A stretch of DNA of 64,000 bases from Pseudoxanthomonas sacheonensis (GCF_010093305.1 NZ_PDWS01000002.1:186001-250000); one strand, 5' to 3'. Numbered from the stretch's first letter, positions 1 to 9,024 are shown. Notes: generated from the sequence alone by a model not told the origin. Numbers and translations are program-made.

Positions 1-814
1 GGCCGCCCAACCACTGACGACCGAAATCTACAACCCTGGCGAGAAAGCGATCTTCGCCGTGACTTCGGTGCTGGTCAGCGGCGCGAAGGACGCCGTCCTG
101 ATCGACGCGCAGTTCTCCACTATCGACGCGCAGAAAGTGGTGGACCTGATCCGTGCTTCCGGCAAACGGCTGACCACGATCTATATCAGCCACGGCGATC
201 CCGACTTCTATTTCGGTCTGGAAACGCTGAAACAGGCATTCCCCGAAGCGAAGATCCTGGCCACCCCGCAGACCATCGCGCATATCAAGGAAACCAGCGC
301 GGGCAAGCTGGCCTACTGGGGACCGATCCTGGGCGCCGGCGCGCCGAAACAGGCGATCGTTCCCGAACCATTGGATGGCGACAGCCTGGATCTGGAAGGG
401 CGGAAACTTCAGATCGTCGGCCTGGACGGCCCTACCCCGGACCGCAGCTTCGTGTGGATTCCCTCGATCAGGACCGTCGCCGGCGGCATTCCGGTGCTGG
501 CCGGCGAGCACGTGTGGATGGCCGATACGCAGACTCCGCAATCGCACGCCGACTGGCTGGCCACGCTGGCCAGGATCGAATCCCTGCAGCCGGTACGGGT
601 GATCCCCGGACACTTCGCGCCTGGCGCGGCGCAAGACCTGCAGGCAGTGCGTTTCACCGCCGCTTACATCAAGGCCTACGACGAGGAGGCCGCCAAGGCC
701 AAGAATTCGGACGCGCTCATCGCGGCCATGAAACGGCGCTACCCCACACTGGGCGCGCTGCCGTCGCTGGAACTGAGCGCCAAGGTCAGCAAGGGCGAAA
801 TGAAATGGCCGTAA
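1..814 (+). CDS. MBL-fold metallo-hydrolase, 5' end missing
   Basis: The reading frame is open to base 2, so the gene starts before the window and the GTG at 59 is not a convincing start. The visible 270 residues look like a metallo-beta-lactamase-fold hydrolase: a core strand ending in VLIDAQF, then a loop ISHGDPDFYFG where the family normally has the metal motif HxHxDH, and a late GHFAPG segment that resembles the fifth metal-ligand region. The second and fourth positions of the motif are Asp and Phe instead of His, a degenerate form seen in one branch of the superfamily, so metal content and substrate cannot be predicted. A good hairpin terminator follows. Family assignment is fairly sure; function is unknown. 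Confidence 0.75.
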   Translation, partial: AAQPLTTEIYNPGEKAIFAVTSVLVSGAKDAVLIDAQFSTIDAQKVVDLIRASGKRLTTIYISHGDPDFYFGLETLKQAFPEAKILATPQTIAHIKETSAGKLAYWGPILGAGAPKQAIVPEPLDGDSLDLEGRKLQIVGLDGPTPDRSFVWIPSIRTVAGGIPVLAGEHVWMADTQTPQSHADWLATLARIESLQPVRVIPGHFAPGAAQDLQAVRFTAAYIKAYDEEAAKAKNSDALIAAMKRRYPTLGALPSLELSAKVSKGEMKWP

Positions 815-860
815 TCGCGTCATAGTCAACCGTCGGCCGGCGACGTTGGAAAGTTCCGGG

Positions 861-886
861 AGATGGGTCGCGAAGGCGGCCCATCT
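861..886 (+). terminator. Hairpin terminator after the MBL gene
   Basis: An 11-bp stem (861-871 with 876-886, one G-U pair) and a GAAG loop, followed by a short T-containing stretch. It lies 47 bases after the stop codon of the hydrolase gene. Confidence 0.6.
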
Positions 887-960
887 TCGTTGCATTCCGG
901 TTTCGTGGGCTGCGTTGTGGGCGCTTAGAATCGCGTCACGCCAACAGGGATCCAATTGCG

Positions 961-1518
961 ATGAATGCCCGCTCCGAAATGCAGAAGATGCTGGCCGGCG
1001 AGCTCTACGACGCGGGCGATACGGAGATACAGACCGCGCAAGCCGCCGCCAAGCACTGGATGGCGCGCTACAACGCCGCAGCGGACCAGCCCGCTTCGTT
1101 CCGTCGCGAACTGCTTCGCGAACGTTTGGCGGCCGTGGGCGATGGCGCGGTCATCCGCCCGCCGTTCCATTGCGACTACGGCTTCAACATCCACCTGGGC
1201 GCAGGCGTATTCCTCAACTTCAATTGCGTGATCCTGGATGTCGTGACGGTGACCATCGGCGCCAGGACCCAGATCGCGCCGGGCGTGCAGATACTGACCG
1301 CCGACCACCCGCGCGATCCGGAAACCCGGCGCACGGGGCTGGAATTCGGCCGCCCGGTGCGTATCGGCGAAAATGTCTGGATAGGGGCCGGCGCGCTGAT
1401 CCTGCCGGGGGTGACGATCGGCGACGATGCCCTGATCGGCGCCGGCAGCGTGGTGACGCGCGACGTGGCCGCCGGCGCTACGGTGTTCGGCAATCCGGCG
1501 AGGGCCAAGCCGCAATGA
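961..1518 (+). CDS. Sugar O-acetyltransferase (maltose/galactoside acetyltransferase family)
   Basis: A 185-residue protein of the Maa/LacA/NodL family, cytosolic enzymes that move acetyl groups from acetyl-CoA to a sugar hydroxyl. The N-terminal helical part (about 1-55, starting with the typical [11 protein letters not shown]) is followed by left-handed beta-helix hexapeptide repeats, visible as repeated [IV]GxxxxI steps, with the family signature around ILTADHPRD (catalytic His) and a C-terminal [11 protein letters not shown] segment. Length fits the family (about 185 aa). The ATG is preceded by AGGGA at a suitable distance. It stands alone between two terminators, so it is probably a single-gene unit. 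The acceptor sugar cannot be told from sequence. Confidence 0.85.
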   Translation: MNARSEMQKMLAGELYDAGDTEIQTAQAAAKHWMARYNAAADQPASFRRELLRERLAAVGDGAVIRPPFHCDYGFNIHLGAGVFLNFNCVILDVVTVTIGARTQIAPGVQILTADHPRDPETRRTGLEFGRPVRIGENVWIGAGALILPGVTIGDDALIGAGSVVTRDVAAGATVFGNPARAKPQ

Positions 1519-1544
1519 AAACGGGCCGCTTTCGCGGCCCGTTT
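1518..1544. terminator. Bidirectional terminator between convergent genes
   Basis: A perfect GC-rich stem (1521-1529 with 1534-1542, loop TTTC) flanked by A on one side and T on the other, extending the pairing by two A-T pairs. It starts at the stop codon of the acetyltransferase gene and lies before the 3' end of the convergent OmpA-like gene, so it can serve both. Confidence 0.8.
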
Positions 1545-1569
1545 CATCAATACAACCGAACGTCGTGGC

Positions 1570-2247
1570 TTACGAACGTAGCGGCAACACGCGGATTTCG
1601 ACGCGGCGGTTCAAGGCACGGCCCGAATCGGTGTCGTTGCTGGCCACCGGCTGGGTTTCGCCGAAGCCGACGATTTCGAAACGCTCGCGCACCAGCCCCT
1701 TGCCGATCAGGTAATTGCCCACCGAATTGGCGCGTTGCACCGACAAGGTCTGGTTGGCCGCATCGCTGCCCACGCTGTCGGTGTGGCCGGACACCTCGAC
1801 GATGGTCTGGTTGTATTGGGCCAAAGTACTGGCGACGTTATCGAGCGCCGGATAGAACTGCGGTTTCAGGTTCGCCTTGCCGAAGTCGAAAGTAACGCCA
1901 TCAGGGAGATTGAGCTTGATGACATCGCCATCGCGGCTGACCTCGATTCCGGTTCCCGCGGTCTGCCGGCGCAGCTCGGCTTCCTGACGGTCCTGATAGG
2001 CGCCGATGGCGCCGCCGGCAAGGCCGCCCACGCCCACGCCGACCAGCGCGCGCTGACGCCGTTCGGTCGCGTTGCCGCCGCTCAGCAAACCGGCCACTGC
2101 GCCGATACCGGCGCCGATCAGCGCGGCATTGCGGGTGCGGTTGGGATCGTTGGGATCGTTGGTCTGCCCGGTGTAGGTGGCGCAGCCACCCAGGGTGAGG
2201 GTGGCGATAAGCGCAGCTGCGGTGGCCTTGATTGCGTAGGTCTTCAT
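1570..2247 (-). CDS. OmpA-family lipoprotein with glycine zipper
   Basis: A 225-residue envelope lipoprotein. A signal peptide ends in the lipobox LGGC with the lipidated Cys at residue 22. Next comes a glycine-zipper segment (about 45-90, repeated GxGxGxxxG), and a C-terminal OmpA peptidoglycan-binding domain (about 120-220) with the motif SGHTDSxGSDxxNQTLSxxRAxSV and the usual NRRVEI near the end. This layout matches YiaD/OmpA-like lipoproteins that tie the outer membrane to the cell wall. The open frame extends further upstream, but the ATG at 2247 has an AGGAGA ribosome site six bases away and starts a proper signal peptide. No operon partner. Confidence 0.88.
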   Translation of the reverse strand: MKTYAIKATAAALIATLTLGGCATYTGQTNDPNDPNRTRNAALIGAGIGAVAGLLSGGNATERRQRALVGVGVGGLAGGAIGAYQDRQEAELRRQTAGTGIEVSRDGDVIKLNLPDGVTFDFGKANLKPQFYPALDNVASTLAQYNQTIVEVSGHTDSVGSDAANQTLSVQRANSVGNYLIGKGLVRERFEIVGFGETQPVASNDTDSGRALNRRVEIRVLPLRS

Positions 2248-2368
2248 TCGACTTCTCCTGTCATGAGGGACCGTGTCCCCTGGGTGGTTCAGAGTCCGCA
2301 AGCTACCTAGCCTGTGATGTCTGCTGGATAAAGCGGAGTGAAGAAAACGCAAAACGGAGTTGATCCGT

Positions 2369-3838
2369 TCAGTTTGAGGCGACGGTCAGAGCGGCCGCCG
2401 CTTCCGAATCCAGACTCCTGTCCCAGTTGCCCATCAGCGCCAGATACAGCAATTTCTCGAACTCCGGACCGAAACGCTGGATCACCGCGTCCGGATCGGG
2501 AACCAGCTTGGCGTCGGCGATCAGACCGAAATGCACGCGGTTGTTGTAGCTCATGATGGAAATGCCGATGCCGATAGAGCCGGTCTGCGGTACCCAGAAC
2601 ATCATCTCCCGCATCTTGCACCCGCCCAGATACAGAGGCTGTTGCGGGCCGGGAACATTCGTCGCCACCGCCGTGGCCTTGCGGCTGAAAAGCTCCAGCG
2701 CGACCCCCTGCACCGCCGTTGGCGCCATTCCCAGTGCGGCGAGAAGTCCAAATGCAACAATGGCTTGCCTTGAATTCTTCAAGTCATTCATACATTGAGC
2801 GACACGCTCCACCCGCCGGATCGGGTTGTCCTCCCCGACCGGCAGCTCAAGAAAGACAAGACCGAAGTGGTTGCCCAGTTTCTTGGCGTGTTCCAGCGGG
2901 CGCAGGTTCACCGGCACTGTGGCGCGCAAAGTCACTCCTTCCAGATCCTCGCCGCGTTCGATCATGTAGCTGCGCAGCGCGCCGGCCGCCGCCGCCATCA
3001 GCACGTCGTTGACAGTGCAGTCGCAGGCGCGGCCGACCGCCTTCACTTCATCCAGATCGAGCGGTTCTGCCCAGGCCACGCGCTTGCTCACGCCCAGCTT
3101 GCCGCGGAGCATGGTGGGCGGATCGTCGGACAGCGCCAGCGCCGCCAGCAGTTCGCGGCCGATCTCGCCGCCCTCCTTGGCCAGCATGGTGGCCAGGGTC
3201 GGGTCGCGATATATCTCCATGCCTTTGTCCAGCACCTTGCCGCCGATCTTCATGTAGCGGTCCATGGCGCCGACCCGGCGCACGACTTCGGCGCCGTCCT
3301 GCTTGAGCCAGGCGGCGCGCAGCTCGCTGCTTTTCTCGGGCTTGCGGGTGGTGTCGGTCAGCGACAGCAGTACCTGCACCAGGGCGATGCCGTCGGCGTA
3401 GCTGTGGTGGATGCGGGTGACCAGCGCCGAACCGCCGCCGTACTTCTCCACCAGGTGGAACTGCCAGAGCGGCTTGGATTTGTCCAAGGGCGTGGACGCC
3501 ATCTGGCTGACGAAGCGCTCGAACGCCTTTTTCTCGGATTTCTTGTCGCTGCGGCCCGGCAGCGCGGTCATGCGCACATGCCAGTCCAGGTCGAAGTGCT
3601 CGTCTTCCAGCCAGGCCGCGCCGGCTGGCGTATCCACCGCCTTCTGCAGGAACCGCGGATAGGCCAGGAAGCGCTTTCTGATCACTTTCTTCAGCGTTTC
3701 GAGCGTCATCGGCTCGTCCAGCATCAGCACGCCGGTGATCATCATCGGGTTGGTGGGACGTTCCATGTGCAGCCACGCGGTATCGACCCGCGACATGGGT
3801 TCCTTGCGCGGCTTGCGTGGCGCTTTCGTCGTTGCCAT
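2369..3838 (-). CDS. Wax ester synthase / diacylglycerol acyltransferase (WS/DGAT family)
   Basis: A 489-residue bifunctional acyltransferase-like protein that would join an acyl-CoA to a long-chain alcohol or a diacylglycerol to make storage lipid. The catalytic motif HHxxxDG is intact as HHSYADG (His144-His145, Asp149), and later conserved blocks of the family are present (PVNLR, the GNHFG stretch and VPGPQQPLYLGG). The start has GAGGAG upstream. It lies between the OmpA-like gene and alr on the same strand; the latter ends 80 bp upstream of its start. The natural substrates, and whether this strain makes wax esters or triglyceride, cannot be read from sequence. Some family members act in other acyl transfers. 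Confidence 0.88.
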   Translation of the reverse strand: MATTKAPRKPRKEPMSRVDTAWLHMERPTNPMMITGVLMLDEPMTLETLKKVIRKRFLAYPRFLQKAVDTPAGAAWLEDEHFDLDWHVRMTALPGRSDKKSEKKAFERFVSQMASTPLDKSKPLWQFHLVEKYGGGSALVTRIHHSYADGIALVQVLLSLTDTTRKPEKSSELRAAWLKQDGAEVVRRVGAMDRYMKIGGKVLDKGMEIYRDPTLATMLAKEGGEIGRELLAALALSDDPPTMLRGKLGVSKRVAWAEPLDLDEVKAVGRACDCTVNDVLMAAAAGALRSYMIERGEDLEGVTLRATVPVNLRPLEHAKKLGNHFGLVFLELPVGEDNPIRRVERVAQCMNDLKNSRQAIVAFGLLAALGMAPTAVQGVALELFSRKATAVATNVPGPQQPLYLGGCKMREMMFWVPQTGSIGIGISIMSYNNRVHFGLIADAKLVPDPDAVIQRFGPEFEKLLYLALMGNWDRSLDSEAAAALTVASN

Positions 3839-3918
3839 CGTTTTCTCCTCTCCCGCGCCGAGTGAAACACGCAGCGACGAAGGGCGTCAACGCAGCTTGG
3901 AAGGCCAGGCGGGAAGCG

Positions 3919-5106
3919 TTATGCGACGACGGCGCCGCCTGCAAGGTACTCGCGCGGTATGCGCTGGTTGAGGCCGGTCAGGATTTCGTAGGGAATGGTG
4001 CCTGCGGCCTGCGCCACCGCTTCGCAGTCGATCGCCGCATCGCCCTGCCGCCCGATCAGCACCGCTTCGTCGCCGTTGTAGGCGGTACCGTCCGGGCCGA
4101 TATCGACCATGAACTGGTCCATGCAGATGCGGCCGACGATAGGGTACCGCTGCCCGCGCACCAGCACCTGGCCGCGCGAGGACAACGCGCGCGGGTAGCC
4201 GTCGCCGTAACCGATGGGAAGCGTGATCACGCGGGTATCGGCGCTGGCGGTCCAGGTAGCGCCGTAGCTCACCGTGCGGCCCGCCTTCACTACTTTGAAG
4301 TAGACCACGCTGGACACCAGCGACAGCGCCGGTTTCAGCGCCACAGTAGCGCGCGAGGCCGGGTCCGGCATCACTCCGTACAGGGCGATGCCAGGGCGCA
4401 CCATGTCCAGCCAGGTTTCCGGGAAATGCAGCACACCGCCGGAATTGGCCAGATGGCGCAGCGGCATCGGCGCGCCGATCCGCTCGAAGTGCGAGCAGGC
4501 GGCCAGAAAGCGCTGCAACTGCATGGCGGTCATGGCAGAAGAAGGATCGTCGGAACAGGCAAGATGCGAATAGACGCCCTTGACCGTGCACCAGGACGAA
4601 GCCGCCGCCGCTTCGATGAACGCCGCCGCGCTCTCGCTGTGCACGCCGATGCGTTCCATGCCGGTATCGATCTTCAGGTGGATCACCGCCTTGCGGCCGA
4701 TGGATTGGGCGGCCTGCTCCACCTGGCGAAGCTTGTCGATCGAGGAGACGGTCACTTCCAGATCGTGGATCAGGAACTGGGTCACCTGCGGGGCGTGGAT
4801 GCCGCCCAGCACCAGGATCGGCACCCGCACTCCCGCCCGACGCAGCGCCAGCCCCTCTTCCACGAAGGCGACGCCCAACTGGGCGATGCCCTGCGCTTCG
4901 AGGTGCAAAGCCACGGGCACCAGGCCATGCCCATAGGCATTGGCCTTGACGATGCCCATGACCGGCACGCCGGTGCGGCTGTGCAGCGCTCGCAGGTTGT
5001 GGGTCAATGCGTCGAGGTCCACGCGGATGCGCGTGGGGCGGTCGCTGGCTTCGGTGCGATACAGGTTGGCTTGGCCGGGCACGGCGGTCGTAGACGGTTC
5101 GGACAT
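3919..5106 (-). CDS. alr: Alanine racemase
   Basis: A PLP enzyme interconverting L- and D-alanine for peptidoglycan precursors. In this 395-residue protein the PLP lysine is Lys54 in VKANAYGHG, and the second catalytic base is Tyr281 in TVSYGATW. The family blocks ICMDQFMVDI and IGYGDGYPRAL are present. The open frame extends 74 codons upstream, but the ATG at 5106 gives the expected N-terminus. In Xanthomonadaceae alr follows dnaB; here a gene on the opposite strand lies between the two, so alr has its own promoter, in the short divergent gap 5107-5204. Confidence 0.93.
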   Translation of the reverse strand: MSEPSTTAVPGQANLYRTEASDRPTRIRVDLDALTHNLRALHSRTGVPVMGIVKANAYGHGLVPVALHLEAQGIAQLGVAFVEEGLALRRAGVRVPILVLGGIHAPQVTQFLIHDLEVTVSSIDKLRQVEQAAQSIGRKAVIHLKIDTGMERIGVHSESAAAFIEAAAASSWCTVKGVYSHLACSDDPSSAMTAMQLQRFLAACSHFERIGAPMPLRHLANSGGVLHFPETWLDMVRPGIALYGVMPDPASRATVALKPALSLVSSVVYFKVVKAGRTVSYGATWTASADTRVITLPIGYGDGYPRALSSRGQVLVRGQRYPIVGRICMDQFMVDIGPDGTAYNGDEAVLIGRQGDAAIDCEAVAQAAGTIPYEILTGLNQRIPREYLAGGAVVA

Positions 5107-5204
5107 CGCCGGATTGTAGCCGCCCTGCCCCGGCGGCATCGCAGGTGGCCTGCGCCACCGCCGGATTTCGTATCGACAAGGATAGCCACGGCGCGCCAGG
5201 ATCG

Positions 5205-6071
5205 ATGATGGACACCACGCCCAACCCGGACAGTTCGGTCTACCGCATCCTCTATTTCGAAGAGATATACCCGAGCCGGGCCGCTGAAGAGCAGGCCGAG
5301 AAAAGCAAGCTCGCCGCCTTCGGCACACTGGCCCGGCTCAACCCGTTGAACCGTCCGAAACCCGAAACCGTGAAGCTGTCGAAGTGGGAGCTGCGCTACG
5401 AACCCTTCTGGCACCTCGTGGCGCGCCGCGAGATCGACTACCTGCACGAAGCGGTGTATCCGGTGCAGATCACCAATCCTTATGCGCGCAGGGTGGAAAT
5501 CGCCGGCAGCGCCTTCGAGATCGTTCCCGACAGCGGCAGCAAACCGCGCATCGACGTGCAGCTGCAGGAATTCTGCCACCGCAAGATCGACGCGGTAGTC
5601 CACCAGGACGGACTCAAGCGCGGGATCAAGCCGGTCAAGCTGCAGAGCTACATCGACCGCTACAAGGCCACCGAGCGCACCCAGCTGGACGTGGACGGCA
5701 CTATCCCGCCACAGCTGCCGTTCAACGCCGCGGTGCAGATCGTGAAGGCCAAACTGGCCGCCGAGCCCATCGATGCGCATTCGATCCAGAGCGACACGGT
5801 GGAGTTCACTACCGCGCACCTGTACTTCCGTCCGGTATTTGCCTTCGAATACAACTGGAACAACAAGCTGGGCGTGATCGAGATCGACGGGTTGACCGGC
5901 GAGGTGATCGAGAACGGGGAATGGTTCCGCGAGAAGGTGGACATCGTGATGTCGCGGGAAATGATGTTCGAGCTGGGCGCCGAAATGGCCTCGGCGGTGG
6001 TGCCGGGCAGCGGCTATGCGGTGAAGTTGTTGAACAAGGTGACGCAGGAGAAGCCCAAGGCCAACATGTAG
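5205..6071 (+). CDS. Conserved-looking protein of unknown function (288 aa)
   Basis: I do not recognise this protein. It has no signal peptide or clear membrane helix, is rich in charged residues and aromatic pairs (for instance WELRYEPFWHLVARREIDY near residue 65), and its codon use resembles its neighbours. Two ATGs in tandem (5205 and 5208) follow an AGGA; the earlier frame extension to 5145 lacks a ribosome site. It is divergent from alr and convergent with dnaB, sitting between two normally adjacent housekeeping genes. Its stop codon TAG is the TAG of a GTAG REP head (6068-6071), so the 3' end was shaped by a repeat insertion. Confidence 0.7.
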   Translation: MMDTTPNPDSSVYRILYFEEIYPSRAAEEQAEKSKLAAFGTLARLNPLNRPKPETVKLSKWELRYEPFWHLVARREIDYLHEAVYPVQITNPYARRVEIAGSAFEIVPDSGSKPRIDVQLQEFCHRKIDAVVHQDGLKRGIKPVKLQSYIDRYKATERTQLDVDGTIPPQLPFNAAVQIVKAKLAAEPIDAHSIQSDTVEFTTAHLYFRPVFAFEYNWNNKLGVIEIDGLTGEVIENGEWFREKVDIVMSREMMFELGAEMASAVVPGSGYAVKLLNKVTQEKPKANM

Positions 6072-6132
6072 GGCGGGCACTGCCCGCCATGGATCTCCGA
6101 CGTACATGGGTGGCGGGCAGTGCCCGCCCTAC
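6068..6132. repeat. Inverted pair of GTAG REP elements, family A
   Basis: Two perfect 21-base arms (6068-6088 and 6112-6132) in inverted orientation, each a GTAG head followed by the palindrome GGCGGGCA/TGCCCGCC. They are identical to the arms flanking the RAYT gene at 18248-18841. The left head supplies the stop codon of the preceding gene. The pair sits between two convergent genes and could act as a terminator or mRNA stabiliser. Confidence 0.9.
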
Positions 6133-6147
6133 GTTTGTCGCAGAACG

Positions 6148-7602
6148 CTATTCGAAGCTTCCCACCGCATCGTGGGCCAGATTGTCGAAGCGCGTGTACT
6201 CGCCGAAGAACTTCAGCTTGACCGAACCGGTGGGGCCGTTGCGCTGCTTGCCGATGATGACTTCGGCCAGGCCCTTGTCCGCCGAGTCCTTGTGGTAGTA
6301 CTCGTCGCGGTAGATGAAGATGATGACGTCGGCGTCCTGCTCGATGGCGCCCGATTCGCGCAAGTCGGCCATCACCGGGCGCTTGTCGGTGCGGGTTTCC
6401 AGCGAGCGGTTGAGCTGGGAGAGCGCGATCACCGGCACGTTGAGTTCCTTGGCCAGGCCCTTTAGCGAGCGCGAGATCTCGGAGATCTCGGTGGCCCGGT
6501 TTTCGCTGTTGCCCGGTACCGCCATCAGCTGCAGGTAATCGATCACGATCAGGCCCAGATCGTGCTCGCGCTTGAGGCGGCGCGCCTTCGAACGCAATAT
6601 GTCGGGCGACAGCCCCGGCGTGTCGTCGATGAAGATCTTGGTTTCCTTGAGCATGCGGATGGCGCTGGTGACGCGGCTCCAGTCCTCGTCCTCCAGCTGG
6701 CCGGTACGCAGGCGGGTGGCGTTGACCCGGCCATTGGAGGAAATCAGGCGCAGGGCCAGCTGCGACGCCGACATTTCCATCGAGAACACGGCCACGGCCT
6801 TCTTCGACTTGATCGCCGCATACTCGGCGATGTTCAGCGCCAGGGTGGTCTTGCCCATCGCCGGGCGCGCGGCCAGGATCAGCAAATCGGTGGGCTGCAG
6901 GCCGGCGGTCATCTCGTCGAATTCGTGGTAGCCGGTCGGCAGGCCGGTGATGCTGCCGCCGTTCTCGAAGCGGTTCTGCAGCACTTCGAACGCGTCCTTC
7001 AACGCGGTGTTGACCGCGGTGAAATCGGTGCGTCCGCGCGCGCCGGCCTCGGCGATGGCGAAGACTTCCTGCTCGGCCTTGGCCAGCAGCTCGGCGCTGT
7101 CGCGGCCGTCGGGCTGGAAACCGTCGTTGATGATCGCGGTGCCGACTTCGATCAATTGCCGCATCACCGCTTTGTCGCGCACGATCTCCGCATAGGCCAC
7201 GATGTTGGCGGCCGACGGCGTGGTGGTGGCCAGCTCGACCAGATAGGCGCCGCCGGCGACCTGCTCGATCTGCCCCTGCGATTCGAACCACTCCCCCAGG
7301 GTCACCGCGTCGTAGGGGCGGCTCTTTTCCGCCAGTTCGCTGATGGCGCGGTAGATGAGCTGGTGGTCGCGGCGGTAGAAGTCGACGTCGTTGAGTTTGT
7401 CGTTGATGCGGTCGTAGGCTTCCGGCGCCAGCATCAGCCCGCCCAGCACCGCCTGTTCGGCTTCGATGGAGTGCGGCGGCACGCGCAGTTGTTCGATACG
7501 CGCGTCGTGCTGGTCGTAGCGGAAACCTGGGCGTGCGGACATGGGTGCGGTGGATTCCTGTGCGGTTCTTGCGATGCTGCGGATGCTTGCGTGATCGGCC
7601 AT
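6148..7602 (-). CDS. dnaB: Replicative DNA helicase DnaB
   Basis: The hexameric replication-fork helicase. The N-terminal domain begins with LRVPPHSIEAEQAVLGGL, as in other DnaB proteins. The C-terminal RecA-like motor carries Walker A (ARPAMGKTT), Walker B (LIVIDYLQLM), the SQLNRSLETR motif and the arginine-finger region near KQRNGPTG. With the ATG at 7602 (GGAG nine bases upstream) the protein has 484 residues; an in-frame ATG at 7638 and another at 7542 are possible starts, but the latter has a poor ribosome site. It is separated from the ribosomal protein genes by a terminator and has its own upstream region with a DnaA box. Confidence 0.95.
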   Translation of the reverse strand: MADHASIRSIARTAQESTAPMSARPGFRYDQHDARIEQLRVPPHSIEAEQAVLGGLMLAPEAYDRINDKLNDVDFYRRDHQLIYRAISELAEKSRPYDAVTLGEWFESQGQIEQVAGGAYLVELATTTPSAANIVAYAEIVRDKAVMRQLIEVGTAIINDGFQPDGRDSAELLAKAEQEVFAIAEAGARGRTDFTAVNTALKDAFEVLQNRFENGGSITGLPTGYHEFDEMTAGLQPTDLLILAARPAMGKTTLALNIAEYAAIKSKKAVAVFSMEMSASQLALRLISSNGRVNATRLRTGQLEDEDWSRVTSAIRMLKETKIFIDDTPGLSPDILRSKARRLKREHDLGLIVIDYLQLMAVPGNSENRATEISEISRSLKGLAKELNVPVIALSQLNRSLETRTDKRPVMADLRESGAIEQDADVIIFIYRDEYYHKDSADKGLAEVIIGKQRNGPTGSVKLKFFGEYTRFDNLAHDAVGSFE

Positions 7603-7640
7603 CGTAGGTGCTCCGCCTGTGTGCTCGCGATGGCACAACC

Positions 7641-7649
7641 TGTGGATAA
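7641..7649 (-). promoter_or_regulatory. Perfect DnaA box upstream of dnaB
   Basis: The minus strand reads TTATCCACA, the consensus DnaA box, 39 bases before the chosen dnaB start and just ahead of the alternative ATG at 7638. A single 9-mer can occur by chance, but the position in the dnaB leader suggests DnaA control. No cluster of boxes or AT-rich unwinding region is present, so it is not an origin. Confidence 0.5.
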
Positions 7650-7705
7650 GTACGATTGCTTGATAAACCTTTCGAGTCTCAGGGGCTGCGACCTTCGGAA
7701 ACGAA

Positions 7706-7727
7706 ACAGGCGCCTTTCGGCGCCTGT
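7706..7727 (-). terminator. Terminator of the rpsF-rpsR-rplI operon
   Basis: A perfect 9-bp stem (7706-7714 with 7719-7727) with a four-base loop, followed on the minus strand by a T-rich stretch. It lies 26 bases after the rplI stop. Confidence 0.75.
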
Positions 7728-7752
7728 CCCGGATGCAGCTTGAAACAGCAGC

Positions 7753-8202
7753 TTACGCTTCGGCGATGACGACGACCTTGACGGTCGTCTCGACGTCGGC
7801 GTGCAGGTGCACCACCACGTCGTACTCGCCGATGTGGCGGAATGCGCCTTCGCCGAGAATGACTTCGCTCTTCTCCAGCGGGTAGCCGGCCTTGGTGAAG
7901 GCTTCGGCGATGTCGCGCGGACCGACCGAACCGAACAGCTTGCCTTCGGTAGCGGCGTTGGCGCTGATGGTGACGCTGGCGCCTTCCAGCTTGGCGCGGC
8001 GGCCTTCGGCTTGGTCATGGATCGACTTGGCCTTGGCTTCGTATTCGGCGCGCTTGGCTTCGAACTCGGCCACGTTGGCGGCGGTGGCCGGCACGGCCTT
8101 GCCCTGCGGCACCAGGTAGTTGCGGCCGTAGCCCGGCTTCACGTCGACTTTGTCGCCGAGCACGCCCAGGTTGGTCACTTTCTGCAGGAGGATCAGTTGC
8201 AT
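7753..8202 (-). CDS. rplI: 50S ribosomal protein L9
   Basis: A 149-residue L9 protein, starting with [19 protein letters not shown] and carrying the N-terminal domain signature [14 protein letters not shown], followed by the long connecting helix and C-terminal domain. The length is normal. It is the last gene of the rpsF-rpsR-rplI operon, 126 bases after rpsR, with a terminator behind it. Confidence 0.97.
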   Translation of the reverse strand: MQLILLQKVTNLGVLGDKVDVKPGYGRNYLVPQGKAVPATAANVAEFEAKRAEYEAKAKSIHDQAEGRRAKLEGASVTISANAATEGKLFGSVGPRDIAEAFTKAGYPLEKSEVILGEGAFRHIGEYDVVVHLHADVETTVKVVVIAEA

Positions 8203-8328
8203 GGTATTGCTCCGTATTCGTTAGCGGGATTCATCCCGCAGCGGTGGGCTGTCCGAATGACAGTGGAAGTTGGCGAAGCCTTGCCGGGAAGAGCCGCGCA
8301 CTGCTGCGGGCTCCTCGCGGGCTACGAC

Positions 8329-8559
8329 TCAGTTGTCGTGGCTGTCGGTGTACGGGATCAGCGCCAGGAAACGCGCGCGCTTGACTGCGGTCTGCAGCTG
8401 GCGCTGGTAACGCGACTTGGTGCCGGTCACGCGGCTGGGGACGATCTTGCCGGTTTCGGTCAGGTACTGGCGCAGGGTGTTGAGATCCTTGTAGTCGATC
8501 TCTTTCACGCCTTCGGCGGTGAACTTGCAGAACTTGCGGCGACGGAAGAACTTGGACAT
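8329..8559 (-). CDS. rpsR: 30S ribosomal protein S18
   Basis: A 76-residue S18, recognisable by the [10 protein letters not shown] start and the central [17 protein letters not shown] block that binds 16S rRNA and S6. It lies 11 bases after rpsF in the same operon. Confidence 0.97.
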   Translation of the reverse strand: MSKFFRRRKFCKFTAEGVKEIDYKDLNTLRQYLTETGKIVPSRVTGTKSRYQRQLQTAVKRARFLALIPYTDSHDN

Positions 8560-8570
8560 GGGGGTGCTCC

Positions 8571-9002
8571 TTAGGCGGCTTCGGCAGTGTCGGAATCGGT
8601 ATCGACGGCGGCTTCGACAGCCTCGCCCTCGTCGTCATCGCGACGGCGACGTTCGCCACGCTCGGGCTTGTCGCCCTTCTCGTCCTTGCTCTTCATGATG
8701 ATCGACATCTCGGTGTCGGCTTCATCGCGCTTCATGATCAGGTGGCGCAGCACCGCATCGTTGAAGCGGAAGCTTTCGGTCAGTTCGGCCAGGATCGCCT
8801 GTTCGACTTCGATGTTGAACAGCACGTAATGGGCCTTGACCAGGTTCTGGATGGGGTAAGCCAGCTGACGGCGGCCCCAGTCTTCCAGGCGGTGGATCTT
8901 GCCGCCGCCGTTTTCGACCAGCGTCTTGTAACGCTCGATCATGGCGGGGACTTGCTCGCTCTGGTCGGGGTGGACCAGGAACACGACTTCATAATGACGC
9001 AT
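8571..9002 (-). CDS. rpsF: 30S ribosomal protein S6
   Basis: A 143-residue S6. The ferredoxin-like domain (residues 1-95, starting [14 protein letters not shown] with the conserved [10 protein letters not shown]) is followed by an acidic and Arg-rich tail (about 100-143). Tails like this are targets of RimK glutamylation in some bacteria, though this one does not end in Glu-Glu. First gene of the S6-S18-L9 operon. Its leader holds a stem-loop that may be the S6:S18 autoregulatory site. Confidence 0.96.
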   Translation of the reverse strand: MRHYEVVFLVHPDQSEQVPAMIERYKTLVENGGGKIHRLEDWGRRQLAYPIQNLVKAHYVLFNIEVEQAILAELTESFRFNDAVLRHLIMKRDEADTEMSIIMKSKDEKGDKPERGERRRRDDDEGEAVEAAVDTDSDTAEAA

Positions 9003-9024
9003 CGTTGTATACCTTTCGGATGAT

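Noticed and set aside
7641-7649. Replication origin near dnaB
   Set aside because: Only one DnaA box was found, with no AT-rich region, no dnaA/dnaN/gyrB genes and no box cluster.
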